A stretch of DNA of 42,925 nucleotides from Clostridioides difficile (GCF_001299635.1 NZ_JRHN01000040.1:1-42925); one strand, 5' to 3'. Shown: positions 26,807 to 35,843, counted from the stretch's first letter. The notes: a model not told the origin generated them from the sequence alone. Numbers and translations: made by a program.

Positions 26807-28210
26807 TTATACTTCCACAATCTCCTTATGATTAACAATCATCTTATTTTGCTTTATAGTTAATGACTTCATTTCATGAAGTGCAAAGTATATACATACA
26901 ATTGCCGCTGCAGCATCTGCTATTGGACCTGCAAACATTACTCCATCAATTCCCATAAACATTGGTAAGATTACTATCAATGGAATTAAGAATAGAATCT
27001 GACGAGTCAAAGAAGTAAAAAGTCCTAGTACTGATTTCCCAATTGATGTAAAGAAAGTTGATGATATTATTTGAACACCATTTATAAATGTTAAGAACAA
27101 GAAAGTCCTAAAATAATGTTCTGCAAATATAAAATAAGTCTCATTTCCATTACCAAATATAGATGTAATTTGTCGTGGGAATAGTTGGAAGCATAAGAAT
27201 GCAATAATAGCTATAACAGTTGCACTTCCTACTGCTAACTTATATGCTTCTTTTACACGATTATAATTTTCAGCTCCATAATTATATCCTATAATAGGTT
27301 GCATACCTTGTGCTATACCTATAATTATAGATATAAAAATCATATTTACTTTAATAATAATACCAACACAAGCAAGTGGAATCTCACTTCCATAAACTGA
27401 CCTAGCTCCATAGTATGCCAATGTATTGTTCATAACTATCTGTGTTACAGTCATTGCTAATTGATTAAAACATGAACTTGAACCTAGTGCAAATATATGT
27501 TTATAAATTATACTCTCTAATTTAAAACTTTTCTTATGTAATTTGATATGTTGAAAGTTCTTTATATAATAAATACTTATTGCAAAAGATATAAACTGCC
27601 CAATGACAGTTGCTAAAGCAGACCCAGCAATACCCATATTAAAAACAAATATAAATAATGGATTTAAGATTGTATTAATGACTGCTCCTACTAACATACA
27701 AAACATAGAAGCTTTTGGTCTTCCATCTGCAAGTATCAACTTACTCATTCCAGTGGACATTATAAGAAATGGTAATCCGATTGATGTAATTTTTGTGTAT
27801 GTGTGTGCATAAGGTAGTATTTCTGGTGTAGAGCCAAAGAATTTTAATAATGGTGTCAAGAATATTGATACTATTATTAACAAACTTACTCCAAAAATAG
27901 CCATCAAACAGATTGAATTTCCTGCTGCTTTTGTAGCCTTTTCTGAGTTTTTAGCTCCTAATTCTAATGAGCATTTAGATGCGCCTCCAATACCTAATAA
28001 CAAGGCAATTGCTGTACATATTGTAGTTAATGGGAAAGTAACATTTGTAGCAGCGTTACCTAATACCCCAACACCTTGCCCAATAAATATTTGGTCAACA
28101 ATGTTATATAAGGCACTTACTAACATTGCTATAATACTAGGAATTGCATACTTAGTTAATAATTTTGAAACTTTATCATATTCCAATGGTTCTTTATAGT
28201 TTTCTTCCAA
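26807..28210 (-). CDS. MATE-family multidrug efflux transporter
   Basis: A 467-residue, 12-helix cation-coupled exporter. The N-terminal half begins LLTKYAIPSIIAMLVSALYN with IVDQIFIGQGVG, the typical MATE opening. Repeated GIGGASKCSLELG and PIIGYNYGAEN motifs mark the two halves, and a basic C-terminus follows. It would export cationic drugs or toxins using sodium or protons. Its start overlaps the MarR stop by 17 bp, so the two are coupled, and expression is set by the MarR promoter with its twin operators at 28689-28720. The start has no Shine-Dalgarno better than TTGGAAGAAAAC inside the MarR gene. Confidence 0.93.
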   Translation of the reverse strand: MEENYKEPLEYDKVSKLLTKYAIPSIIAMLVSALYNIVDQIFIGQGVGVLGNAATNVTFPLTTICTAIALLLGIGGASKCSLELGAKNSEKATKAAGNSICLMAIFGVSLLIIVSIFLTPLLKFFGSTPEILPYAHTYTKITSIGLPFLIMSTGMSKLILADGRPKASMFCMLVGAVINTILNPLFIFVFNMGIAGSALATVIGQFISFAISIYYIKNFQHIKLHKKSFKLESIIYKHIFALGSSSCFNQLAMTVTQIVMNNTLAYYGARSVYGSEIPLACVGIIIKVNMIFISIIIGIAQGMQPIIGYNYGAENYNRVKEAYKLAVGSATVIAIIAFLCFQLFPRQITSIFGNGNETYFIFAEHYFRTFLFLTFINGVQIISSTFFTSIGKSVLGLFTSLTRQILFLIPLIVILPMFMGIDGVMFAGPIADAAAAIVCIYFALHEMKSLTIKQNKMIVNHKEIVEV

Positions 28211-28655
28211 TTTCCTTCGCCTCCAATTTTGCTTCTTTATTCATATCAATAGCTAAAAATGCAACTTTTTCTAACATTGATATAAACAACTCTTTCTCTT
28301 CTTTTTCAAATGAACTCAACAATTCTTCTACATATCCATTTGTTATTTTTAATATTTCATCATAACATTCTAAAGATTTCTCTGTAGGGTATAAATGCCA
28401 TGTTCTTTTATCCTTTACACTTGGTTTTCTAGTGATAAATCCCTCTTTTTCTAAATTTGCCAAAGCTCTTGTTATATTACTAGGATTTACAAGGATTTTT
28501 TCAAATATAGTATCTTGTGTAATACCTGGATTATTACATATGTGTAACACATAAAAATATTGGCTATTATTGATTCCAATGTCCGCCAATTTCCTGTCAA
28601 TATAATTTGTATTATATCTATTTATAATGGAAACCCATTTTAATAGCTGTCTCAT
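28194..28655 (-). CDS. MarR-family repressor of the MATE pump
   Basis: A 153-residue winged-helix regulator. Recognition-helix region: NPGITQDTIFEKILVNPSNI, then TRALANLEKEGFITRKPS and the wing KDKRTWHLYPT. The N- and C-terminal helices (about 1-40 and 110-145) form the dimer interface. The ATG follows AATAAGGAGAGAAT. Two identical-pattern TTGC-N4-GCAA palindromes lie just downstream of its -10 element, fitting autorepression together with the coupled MATE gene. The ligand is unknown. Confidence 0.92.
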   Translation of the reverse strand: MRQLLKWVSIINRYNTNYIDRKLADIGINNSQYFYVLHICNNPGITQDTIFEKILVNPSNITRALANLEKEGFITRKPSVKDKRTWHLYPTEKSLECYDEILKITNGYVEELLSSFEKEEKELFISMLEKVAFLAIDMNKEAKLEAKEIGRKL

Positions 28656-28688
28656 ATTCTCTCCTTATTTATTATTTGTCGCCGATTT

Positions 28689-28751
28689 TTGCGTGCGCAA
28701 TAATCTATTTGCTCATGCAATCATTTTACTGCTAATTTTATTCTTTGTCAA
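28689..28751 (-). promoter_or_regulatory. MarR-MATE promoter with twin operators
   Basis: Minus-strand promoter TTGACA (plus 28746-28751), 17 bp, TAAAAT (plus 28723-28728). Directly downstream are two 12-bp palindromes, TTGCATGAGCAA (28709-28720) and TTGCGCACGCAA (28689-28700), exactly 20 bp apart centre to centre, two helical turns. They cover the transcription start, as expected for repressor sites. Confidence 0.75.
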
Positions 28752-28881
28752 TAGCACCCAAGTTTATCTTTAAATTATAAAGTCACTATAAATTTCATAT
28801 ATTAGACCATTACTTTAATTTAACTATCTTTAATTTTTCACTAATGTTTAATTACCTTTTATATTAATCTATTTACATAAA

Positions 28882-28972
28882 TAATTCCTAATTCCTAATT
28901 CCTAATTCCTAATTCCTAATTCCTAATTCCTAATTCCTAATTCCTAATTCCTAATTCCTAATTCCTAATTCC
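28882..28972. repeat. Perfect heptanucleotide tandem repeat (TAATTCC x 13)
   Basis: Thirteen uninterrupted copies of TAATTCC (91 bp) end 25 bp upstream of the -35 box of the PadR gene. A 7-bp unit does not keep helical phase (10.5 bp), so copy-number change would rotate upstream DNA relative to the promoter. Such perfect arrays are prone to slippage. Confidence 0.95.
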
Positions 28973-28997
28973 TTTTAAGTTTATTTTAAAAATCATA

Positions 28998-29060
28998 TTG
29001 ACACAATATTTATTATCTGTAATAATATTTATATCGAATCGATATATATCTAATTGATAT
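28998..29060 (+). promoter_or_regulatory. PadR gene promoter with adjacent twin operators
   Basis: TTGACA (28998-29003), 17 bp, AATAAT (29021-29026). Two consecutive 15-bp palindromes follow, ATATCGAATCGATAT (29031-29045) and ATATCTAATTGATAT (29046-29060), covering the start site and running up to the Shine-Dalgarno TAGGAGG (29061-29067). They are likely autoregulatory PadR sites. Confidence 0.75.
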
Positions 29061-29071
29061 TAGGAGGCAAT

Positions 29072-29587
29072 ATGTTAGAATACATTATTTTAGGATTCTT
29101 AATGGAAGAAAAATTAAGTGGGTACGACTTAAAGCAATGGATGTCACATAGTACATCATACTTTTTTGATGCTAGTTTTGGCAGTATCTATCCAGCACTT
29201 AAAAGATTAGAAACAAAGGGATATATCCACTGTCATGAAGCTATTGATGGTAGCAAATTTAAAAAAATATATTCTATAACTGATGCAGGTAAAGAATACT
29301 TTCTTGAATGGCTAAAAAAACCGATAAAATTTTCTAAAACAAAGCAAGAGCATCTTGTTAATATATTCTTTTACAAGTATCTACCTAAAGAAATAATTGA
29401 AACAAACTTAAAACTATTTATAGCTGAGGTTGAATCACTCTCAGATAAACTAAATAAACAAAAAATTGATGCAGAAAAAAATCATTGTATTGAACAATAT
29501 GCATACATGTATTCCACAATGGTTTATGGAGTTGACTATTATAATTTTGTAATTAACTGGTGTAAAGATTTACTAAAAAATTTGTAA
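29072..29587 (+). CDS. PadR-family transcriptional regulator
   Basis: A 171-residue PadR protein of the VirR/YqjI-like long type. The start is the ATG at 29072, 4 nt after TAGGAGG; an in-frame TTG at 29054 lies inside the operator and is not favoured. The N-terminal winged helix (about 1-85) reads EYIILGFLMEEKLSGYDLKQ, then SFGSIYPALKRLETKGYI with the KKIYSITDAGKEYFLEWL wing. A C-terminal dimerising helical domain (about 95-171) follows. The two downstream flavodoxin-like genes begin 46 bp later and are likely its targets through the shared promoter. Confidence 0.92.
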   Translation: MLEYIILGFLMEEKLSGYDLKQWMSHSTSYFFDASFGSIYPALKRLETKGYIHCHEAIDGSKFKKIYSITDAGKEYFLEWLKKPIKFSKTKQEHLVNIFFYKYLPKEIIETNLKLFIAEVESLSDKLNKQKIDAEKNHCIEQYAYMYSTMVYGVDYYNFVINWCKDLLKNL

Positions 29588-29632
29588 GATATAATTTTTA
29601 GAAATAAGCATACATAAAAGGAGATGAGACTT

Positions 29633-30136
29633 ATGAGACTTTTAATACATGATTTAACTGAAGAAGAATTAGATAAATTATCACCTAAACTTGATGATGA
29701 TATAAAAATACTTCCAAACACAAAGGAGATTCACAAGTGTATTGGCTGTTTTGGCTGTTGGATTAAAACACCTACTGAATGTGTTGTAAAAGATTATTAT
29801 AGCAATATGGGTAAACTTATAAATGAATCTGATGGGCTTGTTATAATAAGCAGATGTTGTTATGGAGGATTCAGCCCTTTTGTAAAAAACATACTTGATA
29901 AAAGTATTAGCTATATCCTACCATACTTTGTAATGAAAGATAATATGATGCGTCATAAAAGTAGATATAGCAAACAGATAAATTTAAAAGCCATCTTCTA
30001 TGGAAATCACATTACAGAAGCTGAAAAAGATACTGCTACCAAATTAGTACGTGGAAATTCTATAAATTTTAATATGAAAGAACACTCTGTTTGTTTTTAT
30101 GAAAATATACAAGATATAAGAGGTGAATCTATATGA
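29633..30136 (+). CDS. Flavodoxin-like protein with Cys cluster, first of a pair
   Basis: 167 residues from the ATG at 29633, which has AAAAGGAG about 10 nt upstream; the ATG at 29624 touches the Shine-Dalgarno. The motif HKCIGCFGCWIKTPTECVVK (C-x2-C-x2-C-x7-C) is the cysteine pattern of iron-sulfur flavoproteins. SDGLVIISRCCYGGFSPFVK matches the flavin-loop region of NAD(P)H-dependent FMN reductases. The N-terminal phosphate-loop SxSPRxGxS is missing, so FMN binding may depend on a partner. The next gene, which overlaps by 4 bp, has such a loop but lacks the cysteine cluster, suggesting a complementary heteromer. Confidence 0.8.
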   Translation: MRLLIHDLTEEELDKLSPKLDDDIKILPNTKEIHKCIGCFGCWIKTPTECVVKDYYSNMGKLINESDGLVIISRCCYGGFSPFVKNILDKSISYILPYFVMKDNMMRHKSRYSKQINLKAIFYGNHITEAEKDTATKLVRGNSINFNMKEHSVCFYENIQDIRGESI

Positions 30137-30783
30137 ATATAACAATGATAAATGGTAGTCCAAAAGTAAATAAAAATAATTCACAATATTTTTTATCTGA
30201 AGTAGAACAACTTATTCAAAAGGACAATAAAGTTTTTACATTTAAAGTAGATAACCCTTCTAAATATCCTGATGCTCTTAATTCTATACTTAATTGTGAT
30301 AGATTGTTAATTGCATTTCCTCTTTATGTAGATGGGATTCCATCTCATTTAGTTCATTTTTTAGAGGAGTGTGAAAAGTTTTTAAAAACACAAAATAAAA
30401 AGCCTATTCCAGTGTATGCAATTGTTAACTGTGGATTCTATGAGGGTAAACATAATCATTTGGCAATTCAGATGGTAGAACATTGGTGTAAAAAGGTCAA
30501 CTTTATATGGGTTCAAGGTGTTGGGATTGGTGCTGGAGAGATGCTTGGCTCACTGACCTCTGTGCCTTTGGATAAAGGTCCTAAGAAAAAATTAGGCATT
30601 ACACTAAAAGAATTATCAAGAAATATACTTAATGACAATATAAATCTTGATAATCCTGATAAAAATAATATTTTTATTTCACCTAATTTTCCTAGATTTC
30701 TATATAAATTTATGGGTAATTATCAATGGAATCCTCAAGCTAAATCAAATGGTTTAACTAAGAGTGATATACTAAAGAAATAA
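30133..30783 (+). CDS. Flavodoxin-like NAD(P)H oxidoreductase, second of a pair
   Basis: A 216-residue protein starting at an ATG that overlaps the previous stop (ATGA). The N-terminus MNITMINGSPKVNKNNSQYF is an FMN-binding loop. LIAFPLYVDGIPSHLVHFL is the second flavin loop, and YAIVNCGFYEGKHN follows. It has no cysteine cluster. Tight coupling to the preceding protein and a common PadR promoter suggest they act together, perhaps as a redox or flavin-transfer complex; the substrate is unknown. It ends before a strong terminator. Confidence 0.85.
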   Translation: MNITMINGSPKVNKNNSQYFLSEVEQLIQKDNKVFTFKVDNPSKYPDALNSILNCDRLLIAFPLYVDGIPSHLVHFLEECEKFLKTQNKKPIPVYAIVNCGFYEGKHNHLAIQMVEHWCKKVNFIWVQGVGIGAGEMLGSLTSVPLDKGPKKKLGITLKELSRNILNDNINLDNPDKNNIFISPNFPRFLYKFMGNYQWNPQAKSNGLTKSDILKK

Positions 30784-30812
30784 AAAAATGGAATGGTATA
30801 ACAATATCAAAA

Positions 30813-30853
30813 AAACCATCAAGTATAGTAAAGCCTTTCATCTTGATGGTTTT
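30813..30853. terminator. Bidirectional intrinsic terminator
   Basis: Stem AAACCATCAAG / CTTGATGGTTT with an 18-nt loop, A-run before and T-run after on either strand. It separates the PadR operon (+) from the DUF3781 gene (-). Confidence 0.85.
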
Positions 30854-30918
30854 CATAATGTTCATATTTACTACACAATAGATAGCATAAAATACTCCTA
30901 ATTTCTATATGTTGCAAT

Positions 30919-31170
30919 TCATTTCTTTTCTTTATGAGCTGTAATGATTGTGTAGCTATAAGCATTTACTGTTATAATACAATTATCTACACTTATATAC
31001 CAGTTCTTTCCCTTTCTATTAATAATAGTATTTGGAGCTTCTATTTTAATTTTACACCAGCCCACTACATCATTTGTCTCTAAAGAAAGGTTTTTCTTAA
31101 TTCTTACCATACCTAATTCTGTTGTATGTAATTTATCTAGATTTCTAAGTAATTCATTTTCTGGATTCAT
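30919..31170 (-). CDS. DUF3781 family protein
   Basis: An 83-residue cytosolic protein matching the short DUF3781 family over its whole length: LLRNLDKLHTTELGMVRIKK, then DVVGWCKIKI, NRKGKNWYISVDNCIITVN and AYSYTIITAHK. The function is unknown. It lies 170 bp downstream of an AraC regulator on the same strand, with no strong terminator between, and ends at the shared hairpin at 30813. DUF3781 genes often lie near GyrI-like or AraC genes, so co-expression is plausible but not shown. Confidence 0.8.
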   Translation of the reverse strand: MNPENELLRNLDKLHTTELGMVRIKKNLSLETNDVVGWCKIKIEAPNTIINRKGKNWYISVDNCIITVNAYSYTIITAHKEKK

Positions 31171-31340
31171 TCGTTTTAGAACACCTCACCCTTTACAAAA
31201 TTAAATACATTATTTAATTATATTTTATCATAGTCTTATAATAAAGTAATTTTTTCTATTGTTTATAAATTCCTTATTGACATATAGAGTTATAAAACTA
31301 TTTTTACATGAATTTCTCTACTTTAATATTGTTACTTTTT

Positions 31341-32210
31341 TTAAAGAATTGGAACCCAAAACTGAATTTCGCTCAAACCGCTATTATCAACATTTTCTCC
31401 ATATTTTACAAAATCATATAAATTATTTTCATTTAATTGACAACTTGAATTAGGAAACCATTCTCGATAAATATATTCCACAACATTTTGCATACTATCT
31501 TCATTTTTTCCAATGAAAGTAAAAACAATATAATTACTTTTTGGCAATGTGAATTTTACCATTCCATTAGGTAACTTACCAAAACAAGATACTTGTGCTC
31601 CTGCAATGTATGTAAATGAAGGTGTATTTTCAATTTCTTTAAAATCACTATAATCATTGACTCCAATTAAGAAATCTAAATCTACTTTGTTTTCTATCAG
31701 CTCTTTATTTTTATGCAAATCCCTCCAACACTTTCCAATAATATGAAATCCTCTTTTTACTTTACCAGAATACCCAACAATATTTATATCTGTACAATCG
31801 ACTTTTTTAATGTCTAAAATCATATCTCCACGTAACTTTTTCCGATTATTGATATCAAATTTTAATTGTATTGGTAAGAAGTCTTTATGTTTCCTAAAAA
31901 AATTTGGACTATACTTAAACATCCTTTTAAATCCCTTTGAAAAAGAACGCTGTGTATCATACCCTGAAATTAAAGCGATTTCAATAATCGGCTTTTCTGT
32001 AAAAATAAGCATTCTTGCTGCTTCAGTCAATCTACGTCTTTGTATATAATTATGAACAGTAAAGCCTACAACGGATGTAAACATTCTATGTAAATGGTAC
32101 TTTGAATATCCAGTTTCTTTAGCAATAGCTTCTAAATCCAACAGTTCATCTAAAAGATGTATTTCTATATAATCCAAAGCTTTTTCAATAGTAATTAAAT
32201 TATTATCCAC
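31341..32210 (-). CDS. AraC-family regulator with GyrI-like effector domain
   Basis: 289 residues from the GTG at 32210, which has AGGAGG 8 nt upstream; a GTG at 32219 overlaps that site and is less likely. The AraC domain is at about 5-105 (LEAIAKETGYSKYHLHRMF and IEIALISGYDTQRSFSKGFK), and a GyrI-like/SOUL-type sensor at about 130-289 (ending SEIQFWVPIL). It is built like the AraC protein at 17659 but only distantly similar. A target is not evident; the DUF3781 gene is the only downstream neighbour. Confidence 0.9.
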   Translation of the reverse strand: MDNNLITIEKALDYIEIHLLDELLDLEAIAKETGYSKYHLHRMFTSVVGFTVHNYIQRRRLTEAARMLIFTEKPIIEIALISGYDTQRSFSKGFKRMFKYSPNFFRKHKDFLPIQLKFDINNRKKLRGDMILDIKKVDCTDINIVGYSGKVKRGFHIIGKCWRDLHKNKELIENKVDLDFLIGVNDYSDFKEIENTPSFTYIAGAQVSCFGKLPNGMVKFTLPKSNYIVFTFIGKNEDSMQNVVEYIYREWFPNSSCQLNENNLYDFVKYGENVDNSGLSEIQFWVPIL

Positions 32211-32302
32211 CTGAAACACCTCCTATTTTAACGATAGCATATTATTTTATTTTATTTTTCACATTATTTGCTAATGTTTTGATTTATTTTCCTACATAAA
32301 AA

Positions 32303-32321
32303 GCACTTCAACTTGAAGTGC
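32303..32321 (-). terminator. Intrinsic terminator of the FtsX exporter operon
   Basis: GCACTTCAA-C-TTGAAGTGC: a perfect 9-bp stem with a tight loop, followed on the minus strand by TTTTTATG. It lies about 95 bp after the permease stop. Confidence 0.8.
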
Positions 32322-32416
32322 CTCTCTCTTACATGTTTATTTTGATACTCTCAATATCGTTTTTGAAATTACAAAATACTCTATATAAATCTTATCAAAA
32401 TCACTCTATATAAACT

Positions 32417-34981
32417 TTATTCAGCTTCTCTAATCCTATCAACAATACTATCTTTAGAAATATTATGATAAACCAGCAAAGGTACTATAGATGTTATCAA
32501 GAATACTATCAATACACTTATTATCAGTGCTTCTACTGGATAGGTATACACAGAGTATCTTAATTTCATAATATTAAATCCTAAAAATGTAGCCATGCTT
32601 CCAAATATAAGATTTATAATCGTTATTATTACACCATAATAAAATCCCTCGAGTATTATCATTTTCTTAAGCTGTGTTTTTGTCATTCCTACTGCTTCAA
32701 TCATTGCAAATTCCTGTTTACGAGACATTATATTCGTTATCATCGTATTTATAAAGTTTAACACTCCAATTAATCCTATTATAAACACTGCACTCATACC
32801 TACGATTTTTATGACTTTTTGACTTTCTCGTGCTTCTTCTACATAAATATTTTTTGAGTAAATCTTTGTATAGGGATTATTATATTTTTCATTCAAATTT
32901 TTTATTTTACCTTCAACAGATTTCATATTGCCATTTACATCTATTATTAGATTTTGTATATATGATTTTTCAACCATATTTTTAAAGTCATTTTCATTAA
33001 TATACATTCTTATTTGGAAATTCTTTGCTCCATCAAGAACTGCCATAACTTTAAACTCAGTATCTACATACCCTTCATCTATATTCTTTCCTTTTAAATA
33101 TTTAAATTTAATTTTGTCTCCTGCTTTTATCTTACTTCCTTTATGTCCATTAATTACCACATATCCACCTGCATCAAATTTCTTCTCATCTATATTACCT
33201 GATAATATCTTAGGATTTTTTTCAGAATATATGATATTATTCTTTGACAATTTACTTAGTAATTCTCCTGAAGATAATCCAATTGTATCAGAAGTTAAGA
33301 ATCCCCTTTCCTTTGCATCTTCATCTGGATTTCTATTTTGAAGAAATTGCTTTTTATATTCTGTATCTACTTCTTGAGTCAATATCTCATCTTTCAAATC
33401 ACCTTCATAAGCTATATAACTTAAATCTTTGTATAACTTACTTACCTTACTTACTCCATCTATATTTTTAATATCTTTAATTAATTTTTCATCAATTGGA
33501 ATAATATCATTCTCTTCAAATTTTACAGAATCAACAAGACCATGATGTATTTCTATATCTCCTAACATCATACCTTCAGCAGCTTTTTCTGGATTAGAGC
33601 TACTTATAATTGCAGATACAGTTAAGAATATTATAGAGCTTAACGACATAGAAACTAAAACTAAAATTGCTTTACGTTTATTTCTAAATAGATTTGAAAG
33701 TGCCATTTTATGAAGTTTGGAACCATTTCTCCCTTTTTTAGATTTACGTCTAACCCTATTACTTTTGTCACTATATCTCACTGCATCTATAGGTGATACA
33801 GAACTTACAATCTTAGCAGGTTTTTGACATGAAAGTCTTACAGTTATATATGAAAACACAATGGCAAATACGAATATTAATGGATTAAAATATTCAAATG
33901 CGTTACTATTTAATCCATCCATAAATTTACCAACCAAAGGAACAAATATCATCCCCAATAAAAAACCTAATACTAGACCTATTGGTATTGCCACTATACA
34001 TAGTCTATTAGCTTGTTTAATAATCAATTTTTTTAATTGATATGGTGACGTTCCTATTGTTTTTAATAAGCCATAATATTTTATATCTTTAACTACTGAA
34101 ATATAAAAGATATTGTAAATTAACAAATATCCACTTAAAAGAATAAGTGCTATGATTAATATTATTGGTAATATATTTTTAATCATTTCTTTAAAAGTGG
34201 TTCCTTGTTTACTTAGATATACAGGATTTATGCTTGCTTTTCCTGAATATGGTTGAATCTTCTTAATTAATTCATCAAATCTAGCTTGCAAATTATTATC
34301 ATCTAAGAAATTAAAAACTAGACTTGTAGCCGCCACTTCATTTTTTTCCTTATAATTATTATAGAAAGCTTCACTTGCATATACATCATGTAGAGGTATT
34401 GCTGTGGCTGTCTTGTATCCAAAATATCCACTTAATATAAATTTGAAAGTTTCTTTTTCATCAGTTGATACTCCATCTTTAACTTTTGAAATTATCACCT
34501 TTACTTCAGTACCTATTTTATGAGGTAACTTCAACATATCTAGTACTTCTATAGGCATAACTATTTCATCATTATTCTTTGGTAAACTTCCTTCAATCAT
34601 CTCTACATTTACAGCATTTTCAAGACTTTTTTCATCATAGACAGCCAAATTTACCGTCTGTGTTGAAAACTCTGGATTTTTTAAACTTCCTATATTCTTC
34701 ATTATACCAATACTGTTTTTGTCTACTGAACTATCTTTTTTTATAATTTCAATCTGTCTTTTATTTACATCCTGAAGTTGAACATGGCTATTTGTCCCAT
34801 ATTCCATAGCTTTATAGCTATCAAAGGCTTCTAACATACTATATCCTACTGTAAATAACGATGTAAATAAAATTGTCGTCAACGCTATCGCAATTACTGA
34901 AACCAAATTCCTCGTTTTATTTGCTTTAAAGCTTCTATCACTCAACTTTTTTATGATTTCTTTATTGTTATTTTCTAACAT
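32417..34981 (-). CDS. FtsX-family ABC permease (large, two FtsX units)
   Basis: A permease of about 854 residues. The ATG at 34981 is chosen because GAGGTGAG lies 5 nt upstream; the GTG at 34990 would overlap that site. An N-terminal helix (about 28-52) and a large extracellular domain (to about 270) precede three helices (about 275-295, 325-350, 365-385). A second N-terminal-like helix (about 440-465), a second extracellular domain and three C-terminal helices (about 730-750, 780-805, 825-845) follow. This duplicated FtsX/MacB layout belongs to exporters of antimicrobial peptides or lipoprotein handlers. The gene overlaps the ATPase gene by 14 bp. Confidence 0.92.
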   Translation of the reverse strand: MLENNNKEIIKKLSDRSFKANKTRNLVSVIAIALTTILFTSLFTVGYSMLEAFDSYKAMEYGTNSHVQLQDVNKRQIEIIKKDSSVDKNSIGIMKNIGSLKNPEFSTQTVNLAVYDEKSLENAVNVEMIEGSLPKNNDEIVMPIEVLDMLKLPHKIGTEVKVIISKVKDGVSTDEKETFKFILSGYFGYKTATAIPLHDVYASEAFYNNYKEKNEVAATSLVFNFLDDNNLQARFDELIKKIQPYSGKASINPVYLSKQGTTFKEMIKNILPIILIIALILLSGYLLIYNIFYISVVKDIKYYGLLKTIGTSPYQLKKLIIKQANRLCIVAIPIGLVLGFLLGMIFVPLVGKFMDGLNSNAFEYFNPLIFVFAIVFSYITVRLSCQKPAKIVSSVSPIDAVRYSDKSNRVRRKSKKGRNGSKLHKMALSNLFRNKRKAILVLVSMSLSSIIFLTVSAIISSSNPEKAAEGMMLGDIEIHHGLVDSVKFEENDIIPIDEKLIKDIKNIDGVSKVSKLYKDLSYIAYEGDLKDEILTQEVDTEYKKQFLQNRNPDEDAKERGFLTSDTIGLSSGELLSKLSKNNIIYSEKNPKILSGNIDEKKFDAGGYVVINGHKGSKIKAGDKIKFKYLKGKNIDEGYVDTEFKVMAVLDGAKNFQIRMYINENDFKNMVEKSYIQNLIIDVNGNMKSVEGKIKNLNEKYNNPYTKIYSKNIYVEEARESQKVIKIVGMSAVFIIGLIGVLNFINTMITNIMSRKQEFAMIEAVGMTKTQLKKMIILEGFYYGVIITIINLIFGSMATFLGFNIMKLRYSVYTYPVEALIISVLIVFLITSIVPLLVYHNISKDSIVDRIREAE

Positions 34982-35657
34982 CAATCTCACCTCTATTTAC
35001 AACTTTTCCATCTTCAATTCTTATAATTCTATCTGCCATTTGAGCAATTTGTTCATTATGGGTTATCATAATTATAGTTTGACTAAACTTGCTACTAGTA
35101 ACTTTTAAAAGACCTAATACATCCTGTTCTGTTTTACTATCTAAATTACCTGTTGGCTCATCAGCTAATATTATAGATGGTTTTGTAGCCAAGGCTCTTG
35201 CAATAGCAACTCTCTGCTGTTGTCCCCCTGATAGATTATTTGGTAAATCATCCACTTTTTGAGTAAGCCCTAAAACTTGTATTATTTCATCTACATATTT
35301 AGTATCTATTTTGCATCCATCAAGTTCAATTGGTAATACTATATTTTCATAAACATTTAGTATTGGAACTAAATTATAATTTTGAAATACAAATCCTACA
35401 TTACGTCTTCTAAATATTGTAAGCTCTTCATCATCCATATTGAATATATTATTACTTTCAATAATTACTTCTCCACTACTCGCTCTATCAAGACCTCCTA
35501 TCATGTGTAGTAATGTACTTTTTCCACTTCCTGATGTCCCTACTATTGCGACAAATTCACCTCTATTTATACTTATATCTATTCCATCTAAAGCTTTTAC
35601 TATATTTTCACCTTTTCCATAATATTTTTTTAAATTCTTAGTTTCCAGTATTCTCAT
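34968..35657 (-). CDS. ABC transporter ATPase partner of the FtsX permease
   Basis: A protein of about 229 residues of the MacB/LolD-like export group. Walker A is GTSGSGKSTLLH, the Q-loop is in FVFQNYNLV, the signature is LSGGQQQRVAIARALA, Walker B is IILADEPTGNLD and the H-loop is in MITHNE. The ATG at 35657 has AGGGAG about 9 nt upstream; the one at 35663 is too close to it. It is preceded by a 190-bp region after a terminator, so the exporter pair has its own promoter, probably controlled by the OmpR-type response regulator upstream. Confidence 0.93.
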   Translation of the reverse strand: MRILETKNLKKYYGKGENIVKALDGIDISINRGEFVAIVGTSGSGKSTLLHMIGGLDRASSGEVIIESNNIFNMDDEELTIFRRRNVGFVFQNYNLVPILNVYENIVLPIELDGCKIDTKYVDEIIQVLGLTQKVDDLPNNLSGGQQQRVAIARALATKPSIILADEPTGNLDSKTEQDVLGLLKVTSSKFSQTIIMITHNEQIAQMADRIIRIEDGKVVNRGEIDVRK

Positions 35658-35843
35658 AATCATATCTCCCTACTAACTTTTTTAAAATGTTTCCTAAATG
35701 TATGCCGAAATTCTACTTTGATAAGTTTTTTTACTTAGAATAAATTTCTTACTTAAATATTATCATCTAGGCATCTTTTAATCCTCACAGGACTGTTATA
35801 TTTTAGACATCAATTATAACAGTTTTGAGACATTTAAATAAAA

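Noticed and set aside
28882-28972. Short regular repeats considered as a CRISPR array.
   Set aside because: The 7-bp units are contiguous with no spacers and no cas genes are nearby; it is a simple tandem repeat.
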